The notes under the pieces were generated by a model that was not told the DNA's origin, did no database searches, and saw only the letters and a list, made by a program, of their open reading frames with translations. A program made the translations under genes and the position numbers. DNA of 5,245 nt from an uncultured Bacteroidales bacterium. GTDB lineage: Bacteria > Bacteroidota > Bacteroidia > Bacteroidales > Paludibacteraceae. Shown here one piece after another: positions 1 through 5,245 of the stretch. The stretch is taken from positions 1 through 5,245 of the forward strand of contig CAIQOG010000661.1 of assembly GCA_903873355.1 (NCBI GenBank), read 5' to 3'. Position 1 is the first letter of the stretch. The number at the start of each line of letters is the position of its first letter.

Positions 1-633
1 CAACTGTTCGACTGTTTTGATTCCACCACCAACAATAAGTGGAATTGATAAGCCTGAATTGACAGTCTCAATCATTTCGGAACTGACAGGGTGGTTAGCA
101 CCACTACCAGCTTCTAAATAAATCAGTTTCATGCCTAATAATTCAGCAGCTACTGATGTTGACAAAGCTATTTCATTTTTATCGTGTGGTATGGGGCGGG
201 AGTTGCTGATATATTCAACTGAACTTGGTTTTCCACCATCAATCAAAAGATAACCGGTTGGAATCACTTCAATTTCAGAACTTTTAATGGCAAGTGCCGA
301 TGTAATATGTTGACCAATAAGAAACTCTGCATTACGTCCCGATAGAAGTGACAGGTATAGCAATGCATCGGCATGTGTACTGAATTGCGAAGCATTTCCC
401 GGAAAAAGAATTACACCCGCTTTGGTTTCTTCTTTCAAAAGTTCAATCAAAGAGTCGGTTGACGAAAGAATATGACTTCCACCTACAAAAATAAAATCTG
501 GAACATTCGATTTCAGGGCTGCGATTGTGCTTGCCAGCAAACTTCCACGACACTGATCAGGATCGAGCAGAACTGCCAGTAATTTTTTATTCTCCCGTTG
601 ACACTCAAGTATGTGATTGTAAATGTTTTTCAT
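1..633 (-). CDS. Geranylgeranylglyceryl phosphate synthase (GGGPS/PcrB family), C-terminus cut by window edge
   Basis: This enzyme family joins sn-glycerol-1-phosphate to a long polyprenyl diphosphate (geranylgeranyl-PP in archaea), forming the first ether bond of archaeal-type lipids; Bacteroidota carry their own group of these TIM-barrel enzymes. The 211 visible codons are open from ATG at 633 to the left edge, with about 35-40 residues of the usual ~245 missing. Family motifs seen in order are LLDPD (residues 22-26, Mg/phosphate region), FVGGS (49-53), the PGN segment near residue 77, PTGY (125-128), YLEAGSGA (172-179) and VGGG (201-204). The last two form the glycerol-phosphate-binding part of the barrel. 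The start is firm: the ATG lies 1 bp after the stop of the phosphopantetheinyl transferase gene, with no Shine-Dalgarno, so it is probably read by coupling at the end of the gldE-gldD operon. The family assignment is strong. The prenyl chain length used and the final lipid are not readable from sequence. Confidence 0.93.
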   Translation of the reverse strand, partial: MKNIYNHILECQRENKKLLAVLLDPDQCRGSLLASTIAALKSNVPDFIFVGGSHILSSTDSLIELLKEETKAGVILFPGNASQFSTHADALLYLSLLSGRNAEFLIGQHITSALAIKSSEIEVIPTGYLLIDGGKPSSVEYISNSRPIPHDKNEIALSTSVAAELLGMKLIYLEAGSGANHPVSSEMIETVNSGLSIPLIVGGGIKTVEQL

Positions 634-634
634 T

Positions 635-1261
635 TTAGTATGATGCTACGCAATAAACCAGTGTAAAAATCTCATTTTGAATATAGTGTAATTTGTATTT
701 TTGTTTTGTTGGAACATGTTCAGCCTCAAATGTTCCTTCGGACTGAACTTCAAAAGGAAAAATATGCAGATGATTTGCAAAGTCAATGGCATCTTTCCCA
801 ATGATTTTATATAATGCTTCCTTTGCCGACCAGGCCAAAAGCAATTGATTCAGATTTTCGCCATCTGAAAGTTCCTTTTGCTCGGTTTCGTTCAGAAAAC
901 GCTGGTAAATCTTAGCAATTTTTTGTGTAGGAATTTCAATATCTATTCCGACTTTTTTCTGAGGATGAGCCATTACGGCAATCCATCTGCCACTGTGTGA
1001 GATGCTTATCTGAAAGCTTTTATCAGAAAATACCGGCTTCCCTTCCGAATCGTAGGTTATTTTCTTTTCTTCTCCCAATAAGTTTTTTAGCGCTACACGC
1101 ACACCCAGATACTCCAATCTTCGTTTGTCCGATTTCAGATTTGAGAATTCTGTCAGGTCAATAAAACTCAGTTTCTGACACATTTCATCAACCGAATCAT
1201 GGACTTCAAAAACCATCAATCTGGCTTCATCAATCGAAATTATCTGACCTGATTTGCTCAT
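635..1261 (-). CDS. Sfp-type 4'-phosphopantetheinyl transferase
   Basis: This enzyme transfers the phosphopantetheine arm of coenzyme A to a conserved serine of an acyl, peptidyl or aryl carrier protein, turning apo into holo form in the cytoplasm. The 208-residue product has the family landmarks: ISHSG (87-91), VGIDIE (104-109, with Mg-binding D107 and E109) and WSAKEALYK (144-152, with Mg-binding E148 and conserved K152). Length fits the ~210-230-residue Sfp/Gsp group rather than the ~120-residue AcpS. The chosen ATG at 1261 overlaps the gldD stop as ATGA, a usual coupling arrangement. An in-frame ATG at 1270, preceded six bases upstream by GGAAAG, would add three residues (MEE) and cannot be excluded. 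The gene ends 1 bp before the lipid synthase gene. The carrier protein it serves is unknown; no carrier protein, PKS or NRPS gene lies in this window. Confidence 0.92.
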   Translation of the reverse strand: MSKSGQIISIDEARLMVFEVHDSVDEMCQKLSFIDLTEFSNLKSDKRRLEYLGVRVALKNLLGEEKKITYDSEGKPVFSDKSFQISISHSGRWIAVMAHPQKKVGIDIEIPTQKIAKIYQRFLNETEQKELSDGENLNQLLLAWSAKEALYKIIGKDAIDFANHLHIFPFEVQSEGTFEAEHVPTKQKYKLHYIQNEIFTLVYCVASY

Positions 1262-1848
1262 TTCTTCCATTCAAAACTTTCCATCAAGTGTATGACTTCT
1301 TCGCGAATATAGTCAGACATCGGAGCAATCGAATCTTTATTAGGTATATTATTGAAATACAATGCTCCGCGAAAAAAATGGTTCGTGCTGTCGGTCAGAA
1401 CAAACTGAATATTCGATGCCGTATTCCCCCGTAAATCGTATAAAATACCATGCACATTATATTCTTTATGGTCATACACTTTCTCGCCAATTCCGTCAGC
1501 TTTTATACTGTGTTTGTAAACAATTTTCCGTGTATCTTCCACTAAATCAATTAAATTGCCTTTCACAGGTTTATAGCTGCAATAAATTGCGGCATTCAGT
1601 TTCGGATAATAGAGGTCAATCCAAAAATTCTCACCTTTTACTTCACGACTTACCAGAACAGCACTTTTCGATAACTCAAACCGATAGGGCATATTCAATG
1701 TATCTATCATTCGATACGAATGTGGTGGCAGATCAACCCTGAAATAACCATAAGGATGTGGCACAGATGCTTTGTTACACGAATTTAAAAGTGAAACTAA
1801 AACTCCTATTGCCAGCAGATATTTAATGGGTAAAAAACTTTTTTTCAT
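1258..1848 (-). CDS. gldD: Gliding-motility-associated lipoprotein GldD
   Basis: GldD is a Bacteroidota-specific envelope lipoprotein. In Flavobacterium johnsoniae loss of GldD abolishes gliding, and the Gld lipoproteins are linked to the type IX secretion/gliding apparatus; its biochemical role is not known. The 196-residue product starts MKK, has a hydrophobic core (residues 8-21) and a lipobox LNSC ending at Cys24, so it is predicted to be cleaved and lipidated. The mature part carries segments I recognise from this family: PYGYFRVDLPPHSY (32-45), FWIDLYYPK (75-83), YKHSIKADGI (111-120) and FFRGALYF (158-165). Length is normal for the family (~190). I chose the ATG at 1848 because it gives a standard signal peptide; the reading frame stays open to a TTG at 1866, which would add six residues before the MKK. 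It sits 27 bp after gldE, the same pairing as in Flavobacterium, and overlaps the next gene by 4 bp. Homologues occur in non-gliding Bacteroidales, so this is not proof of motility. Confidence 0.93.
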   Translation of the reverse strand: MKKSFLPIKYLLAIGVLVSLLNSCNKASVPHPYGYFRVDLPPHSYRMIDTLNMPYRFELSKSAVLVSREVKGENFWIDLYYPKLNAAIYCSYKPVKGNLIDLVEDTRKIVYKHSIKADGIGEKVYDHKEYNVHGILYDLRGNTASNIQFVLTDSTNHFFRGALYFNNIPNKDSIAPMSDYIREEVIHLMESFEWKK

Positions 1849-1875
1849 TATAGTGTAGAATATCAATTCATTGCA

Positions 1876-3213
1876 TCAAATTAATTCCGATTTCTTGAAA
1901 TCATCTTTGATGTACAACTTTACTTTTTTAATCCGTCGGTTGTCTGCTGCAACTATTTCGAAAACATACCGACCATGGTCAATCCGTTCGTTTTTGGCAG
2001 GAATTTCCCCTTTCAGTTCGAGAATCAAACCTGCCAGAGTTTCAACTTCATCAGTTACTTTCAGAAAATCATCTTCCTCTATTTCAGCAATTTTAAAAAG
2101 ATCGTTCAGCAAAATTTTAGCTTCAAAAATGAATGTGTGATTATCTATTTTGGTAAACAACTGTTGTTCATCATCGTATTCGTCGCTGATATCACCAACA
2201 ATTTCTTCCAGAATATCTTCCAGTGTTATAAGCCCCGAAATTCCGCCATATTCGTCAACCACCAACGCCAAATGCACATGATTTTCCTGAAATTCAATTA
2301 GCAAATCATCAATCATTTTGGTCTCAGGCACATAATAAGCCTGACGCATTAGGCTTTGCCAACGGAAATTGGACGGCTTATCCAAATGTGGCAACAAATC
2401 TTTGCTGTAAAGTAATCCTTTGATATTATCGCGTGTTCCGGTAAAAACAGGAATGCGGGAATAACCCGATTTTATTATAATATCAAGCAACTGTTTGTAA
2501 TCAGATTTAATGTCAGCAACCACCATGTCAACTCGGGATGTCATAATTTCAACAACCTGAATATTGCCGAACTTGATGATTCCTTCCAGTATTTCTTTAT
2601 CTTCATCTTTACTGTCAGATGTAAGTTCCAGTGCCTGTGACAATTCGTCCATCGAGATGTTGGATTTGCTGTGTTTTATAAGTCGATTATTGACAATGGA
2701 TGTTGAGTTTACAAGCAGACTTACAAATGGTCCAAACAGTTTTTCCATTCCCGATAGAACCGGAACAGTGCTGTAGACCGTTTTTAGCGGAAACTGTGTT
2801 GCATAGACCTTGGGTATGATTTCGGCAAAAAGCAAAATGGCAAAAGTTATGACAACGGTTTGAAAGATAAAACCAATTACAGGCGCACTTTCAAAATTAA
2901 AAATGGAGGTTGTGAAATAGGTAATCAACAGAATAACAGCTACATTTAGAAAATTACTTCCTATCAAAATTGTAGCCAGAAGGCGCTGTGGAGATTTGAG
3001 CAAGCGTAGAATATTCCGGTCGGCTTTTCGTTCCTCTTCTTCAAGTTTGTCAAGCGCTTTTGGATCTAATGAGAAGAATGCAACCTCAGAAGCCGAAATC
3101 AATGCCGAGAAGCAAAGAAGCAACAGGCTTAAAACCAGTGAAATAACTGCCGATGTCGTTATCGGGTGTATTGTTATTCCTCCAATGGTGGTGTAAATTA
3201 TTCCGTTGTCCAA
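1876..3213 (-). CDS. gldE: GldE, membrane protein of the CNNM/CorC (HlyC) family
   Basis: GldE is an inner-membrane protein of the CNNM/CorC type found next to gldD; in F. johnsoniae extra GldE was reported to partly suppress a gldB defect. CorC relatives are linked to Mg/Co export, but no transport activity is established for GldE. The 445-residue product shows the full architecture. A DUF21-type membrane domain comes first, with hydrophobic segments near 21-43, 80-101 and 111-132 and motifs SASEVAFFSLD (40-50) and FAEIIPK (129-135). Two CBS domains follow (about 222-280 and 293-345; second contains VVDEYGGISGLITLEDILEEIVGDI), then a C-terminal CorC_HlyC domain (about 350-437). The start is unusual: no ATG or GTG exists between the upstream in-frame stop (3250-3252) and the first membrane segment. 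TTG at 3213 is used here because it gives a MDNG opening at about the expected distance from the first membrane segment. It heads the four-gene operon, with a promoter candidate about 43 bp upstream. Confidence 0.93.
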   Translation of the reverse strand: MDNGIIYTTIGGITIHPITTSAVISLVLSLLLLCFSALISASEVAFFSLDPKALDKLEEEERKADRNILRLLKSPQRLLATILIGSNFLNVAVILLITYFTTSIFNFESAPVIGFIFQTVVITFAILLFAEIIPKVYATQFPLKTVYSTVPVLSGMEKLFGPFVSLLVNSTSIVNNRLIKHSKSNISMDELSQALELTSDSKDEDKEILEGIIKFGNIQVVEIMTSRVDMVVADIKSDYKQLLDIIIKSGYSRIPVFTGTRDNIKGLLYSKDLLPHLDKPSNFRWQSLMRQAYYVPETKMIDDLLIEFQENHVHLALVVDEYGGISGLITLEDILEEIVGDISDEYDDEQQLFTKIDNHTFIFEAKILLNDLFKIAEIEEDDFLKVTDEVETLAGLILELKGEIPAKNERIDHGRYVFEIVAADNRRIKKVKLYIKDDFKKSELI

Positions 3214-3255
3214 AAGTTTGATTGTAAAAAGTTTAATTCGTAGTTTTCTCTACCT

Positions 3256-3264
3256 GCAAAAGTA
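3256..3264 (-). promoter_or_regulatory. gldE: Candidate Bacteroidota -7 promoter element for the gldE operon
   Basis: On the minus strand the bases read TACTTTTGC, an exact match to the Bacteroidota -7 consensus TAnnTTTGY used by the primary sigma factor of this phylum. The -33 TTTG partner is weak: TTTC at 3285-3282 lies 17 bases upstream, slightly closer than the usual ~19-21. Transcription would begin near 3250, giving a leader of roughly 35-40 bases before the TTG start of gldE. The position is right for a promoter driving the whole four-gene operon; it has not been tested. Confidence 0.55.
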
Positions 3265-3420
3265 ATTAATTTTTTTGACATGAAACGACCATCAATACTG
3301 TTCCGAAGGTTATACAGAAATTTATCAAAAACAGGAGTTCTGACAAACATTAGAATTTATACATATCTTATAATTATACACATTTATTAATATTTTAGTG
3401 GTTTTTGTAATTTTTGCTCA

Positions 3421-3458
3421 AGAAAATTTTAGAAAATATGTCCGAATTATTTATAATT
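3421..3458. repeat. Short direct repeat and inverted repeat upstream of the Usp promoter candidate
   Basis: AGAAAAT occurs twice exactly 10 bases apart (3421-3427 and 3431-3437), i.e. on the same helix face. A perfect inverted repeat follows: AATTAT (3445-3450), TT, ATAATT (3453-3458), ending three bases before the candidate -7 element. The placement would suit an operator or an A-tract upstream element. In such AT-rich sequence these short matches can arise by chance, so I give this low weight. Confidence 0.25.
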
Positions 3459-3461
3459 TCC

Positions 3462-3470
3462 TATCTTTAC
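3462..3470 (+). promoter_or_regulatory. Weak candidate -7 promoter element for the DUF2007-Usp gene
   Basis: TATCTTTAC matches the Bacteroidota -7 consensus TAnnTTTGY except for A in place of G. No clear TTTG is found 19-21 bases upstream. If used, transcription would start near 3477 and leave an untranslated leader of about 65-70 bases before the ATG at 3544. The missing -33 box could mean activator-dependent or alternative-sigma expression, but the real promoter may equally be elsewhere in the spacer. Confidence 0.35.
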
Positions 3471-3543
3471 AACGTTTTCATGTCATTCCGTTTTTGGATA
3501 AGAAAAATCAACCTTAGTATGTAAATCAATAAATTAGCACATT

Positions 3544-4647
3544 ATGGAAGACAAATTAGTAACTTTAGCTATTCGCACTTTTCAGCGGGCTCAAATGATT
3601 AAAACCGTTTTAGAAGAAAATGGAATTGAAACTGTCATTCATAATCTGAACCTTGAACAACCCGAACTGGCTGTGGGTGTAAGGGTTCGAATCAAAGAGA
3701 GCGATTTGCCTCGTGCGTTGAAGATTGTTGAAGAAATGGAAAGTGCCTGGGAAAACGAACCAGCCACCGGAAGTAACGATTCTCAGCAGGTGTTGATTCC
3801 TGTCGACTTAACAGATCAAATATCCAAAGTGACAGATTTCGGCTTTTATTTTGCTGATATTCTGGCTGCTGAAGTGGTATTCTTGTATGTTTATTTCAGT
3901 CCGGCATTCACAATTTCTTCCAACAACGAACTTAGTACTTACAGTATAAGCGATAGTGAATTACTGAAAAGAATTATCAGTACTGCTAATGCCGAGATTG
4001 ATACAATGACACGCCTGATTCACGAACGTATTGCCAAAGGTGAACTTCCAAACATTCCGTTCAGCTTTGAAATGAAAGAAGGTGTTCCTGAAGATCAAAT
4101 ACTTGATTACTGTAAAAAAAATAATCCGGCTTTGGTGGTGATGGGTACGCACGGTAAAAAACTAACTAATGAACTGATTGGAAGTGTCACGGCTGAGGTT
4201 ATGGAGTCCTGTGTTTCACCGGTTTTTGCAGTTCCGGTTTTGATGACAATGCAATCACCTGCAGAAATTAAACGAATTGCCTTCCTGACCAACTTTGATC
4301 AGAAAGATTTGATTGCTATCGATCGTGCTATATCTATTTTTGGTTCTGAAAAAACAGAACTCTATTTTGTTCATACTTCCGAGAAAAAAGAAGCCTGGGA
4401 TGAAGTAATGCTATCGGGAATAAAATCTTATTTTTCAAATCATTACCCGTCACTTGCGACGAATTATGCATTGCTTAATGCCCACGATTCCCCCGACCTC
4501 TTAAATACATTTATGGTAGACCATCAGATTAATGTACTGGCATTCAACACCCGCAGGAGAAATCTTTTTGTAAGGTTATTCAATCCAAGTCTGGCCTATA
4601 AAATGGTTCTGCATTCCGATACACCATTATTTGTAACACATGCTTAA
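3544..4647 (+). CDS. DUF2007-like domain fused to two universal stress (UspA) domains
   Basis: This is a predicted cytoplasmic stress or regulatory protein of 367 residues with no signal peptide or membrane segment. Residues 5-68 resemble the DUF2007 'putative signal transducing' domain: a strand, a helix (FQRAQMIKTVLEENGI), a GVRVRIKESDLPRALKIVEEM ending. UspA domain 1 spans about 82-232. It opens with LIPVDLTD (D88 at the usual nucleotide-binding Asp) and closes with VVMGTHGKKLTNELIGSVTAEV, a G-x2-G-x8-G-S form of the ATP-binding motif (G201, G204, G213, S214; the usual spacing is x9). UspA-like domain 2 (about 240-366) is degenerate: N250 replaces the Asp and the glycine motif is absent near RRRNLFVRLFNPSLAYKM. 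Tandem Usp proteins often act as internal dimers; here only domain 1 is expected to bind ATP. The ATG at 3544 is the first in frame with the DUF2007 start and has no Shine-Dalgarno. Ligand and target are unknown. Confidence 0.85.
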   Translation: MEDKLVTLAIRTFQRAQMIKTVLEENGIETVIHNLNLEQPELAVGVRVRIKESDLPRALKIVEEMESAWENEPATGSNDSQQVLIPVDLTDQISKVTDFGFYFADILAAEVVFLYVYFSPAFTISSNNELSTYSISDSELLKRIISTANAEIDTMTRLIHERIAKGELPNIPFSFEMKEGVPEDQILDYCKKNNPALVVMGTHGKKLTNELIGSVTAEVMESCVSPVFAVPVLMTMQSPAEIKRIAFLTNFDQKDLIAIDRAISIFGSEKTELYFVHTSEKKEAWDEVMLSGIKSYFSNHYPSLATNYALLNAHDSPDLLNTFMVDHQINVLAFNTRRRNLFVRLFNPSLAYKMVLHSDTPLFVTHA

Positions 4648-4680
4648 CATCCGGCAGAAGTATTTATATCTGAAACCTGA

Positions 4681-5245
4681 ATGAAAAAGATTTTATCTAT
4701 AACTGTTACTCTTTTGGTTCTAACATCAAATGTATTTTCGACAGAACAGTTAGTTAGTATTTTAAAAAAACATCTCGTTGAGAATTCACTGAATCCCTTT
4801 CTAAGAACAGAAGAGATGCAGCGACTTGCTACGATTATTTCAAACAAAGGAAATACTACCGATTTAAGTCTGCGCGAACTCTATCTTAATACCTATCAAC
4901 AGGATGAAGAGATAGATAGAATCATTAAATTACAAAAGTCGGATGGTAGTTTTTCCGACATCAAATACAACGATCAGGCACTAAGTAACTGGGATCCTTT
5001 AAATCATGTCTCACGGTTGCTTTATTTAGGACGGGTTTATGTACAACCTGAATCCAAATACTATCACAAAAAAGACATTTCCAAAATTCTGCATAACGGA
5101 CTTCAAGCATGGTTCAAACTAAAACCTGTTTGTCGTAACTGGTGGTATAACGAGATTGGTGTTCCTAAAACCTTTGGTTTAGTGGCTATTTTGCTCGAAG
5201 ATGAACTGTCTGAGAATGAAAAATCGGATGCTGTCAGGGTGATGA
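4681..5245 (+). CDS. Secreted polysaccharide lyase family 8 enzyme (chondroitin AC/hyaluronate/xanthan lyase type), N-terminal part
   Basis: Only the first 188 codons are present; PL8 enzymes are usually 700 or more residues, so most of the gene lies beyond the right edge. Residues 1-20 form a signal peptide (MKK, hydrophobic core, likely cleavage after NVFS). From about residue 75 the sequence follows the N-terminal alpha/alpha-barrel of PL8 lyases: IIKLQKSDGSFSDIKYNDQ (81-99), NWDPLNHVSRLL (103-114) and CRNWWYNEIGVPKTFG (151-166). The NWW corresponds to the aromatic substrate-binding patch of Pedobacter chondroitinase AC. The catalytic Asn, His, Tyr and Arg residues lie downstream and cannot be checked. 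PL8 enzymes cleave uronic-acid polysaccharides by beta-elimination; which one is not decidable here. About 50 residues (21-72) precede the conserved barrel. The ATG at 4681 follows the Usp stop by 33 bp, with no clear promoter or terminator between them, so read-through is possible. Confidence 0.85.
   Translation, partial: MKKILSITVTLLVLTSNVFSTEQLVSILKKHLVENSLNPFLRTEEMQRLATIISNKGNTTDLSLRELYLNTYQQDEEIDRIIKLQKSDGSFSDIKYNDQALSNWDPLNHVSRLLYLGRVYVQPESKYYHKKDISKILHNGLQAWFKLKPVCRNWWYNEIGVPKTFGLVAILLEDELSENEKSDAVRVM

Larger units (their letters stand above)
3214..3543. other. Divergent AT-rich intergenic region between gldE and the Usp gene
   Basis: This 330-bp stretch has no convincing coding frame on either strand. 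Genes point away from it on both sides, so it must hold the promoters of the gldE operon (minus) and of the DUF2007-Usp gene (plus). The gldE-proximal part has a good Bacteroidota -7 element; the Usp-proximal part has a weaker one. The central part (about 3345-3460) is very AT-rich and contains short palindromes such as TATAATTATA at 3369-3378, which may simply reflect composition. No riboswitch, tRNA or strong hairpin is evident. Confidence 0.75.

Noticed and set aside
1362..1742. A 126-codon plus-strand open frame opposite gldD
   Set aside because: It is fully antisense to a well-supported gldD, its product is low-complexity with no recognisable family, and it has no promoter or ribosome site; it is a shadow frame.
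1871..2301. Plus-strand open frames (89 and 108 codons) opposite gldE
   Set aside because: They lie inside the conserved CBS/CorC coding sequence on the other strand and show no protein-like conservation signal of their own.
3275..3280. TTGACA resembling a sigma70 -35 box on the plus strand
   Set aside because: No TATAAT-like box follows at 16-18 bases, and the primary sigma factor of Bacteroidota does not use this consensus.
3369..3378. Palindrome TATAATTATA as a regulator binding site or -10 box
   Set aside because: Ten AT-only bases in a very AT-rich stretch are expected by chance, and the distance to both genes is large.
3961..4292. Minus-strand open frames opposite the Usp gene
   Set aside because: They overlap the first Usp domain, which is clearly coding on the plus strand; the products resemble no family.
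4648..4680. Possible terminator or promoter between the Usp gene and the PL8 gene
   Set aside because: No hairpin with a T-run is visible. The nearest promoter-like string (TATATCTG) deviates from the consensus and would place the transcription start on top of the ATG.
4644..4847. Minus-strand 67-codon frame at the start of the lyase gene
   Set aside because: It is antisense to the signal peptide and N-terminus of the PL8 gene and has no start context.

Overview
The window looks like a piece of Bacteroidota chromosome, most likely from the Bacteroidales/Marinilabiliales side of the phylum. I base this on four things: the AT-rich sequence, the gldE-gldD gene pair (families essentially confined to this phylum), near absence of Shine-Dalgarno sequences, and a TAnnTTTG-type promoter element. 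The exact genus cannot be told from the sequence. No tRNA, rRNA, CRISPR array, insertion sequence or phage gene is visible.

Layout: the left 3.2 kb is one tightly packed minus-strand operon. Read in transcription order it is gldE (membrane CBS/CorC protein, 3213 to 1876), gldD (lipoprotein, 1848 to 1258), a Sfp-type 4'-phosphopantetheinyl transferase (1261 to 635) and a geranylgeranylglyceryl phosphate synthase (633 to the left edge, incomplete). Gaps are 27 bp, a 4-bp ATGA overlap and 1 bp, so co-transcription and translational coupling are likely. A 330-bp AT-rich divergent spacer (3214-3543) separates this operon from two plus-strand genes. These are a three-part stress protein (DUF2007-like domain plus two UspA-like domains, 3544-4647) and, 33 bp further on, the start of a secreted polysaccharide lyase family 8 enzyme (4681 to the right edge, incomplete).

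How the genes fit together: GldD and GldE are envelope proteins known from gliding/type IX secretion genetics in Flavobacterium, but homologues also occur in non-gliding Bacteroidales, so their presence does not prove gliding. The phosphopantetheinyl transferase and the prenyl-ether lipid synthase both serve lipid or acyl-carrier metabolism, which gives the operon a loose cell-envelope theme. The right-hand genes look functionally separate: a cytoplasmic nucleotide-binding stress protein and an exported glycosaminoglycan/polysaccharide-degrading enzyme.

I did not find a convincing undescribed system. The points most worth a second look are the archaeal-type lipid enzyme at the end of the gld operon, the DUF2007-Usp-Usp fusion with a shortened phosphate-binding motif and a degenerate second Usp domain, and the extended N-terminus of the PL8 enzyme.
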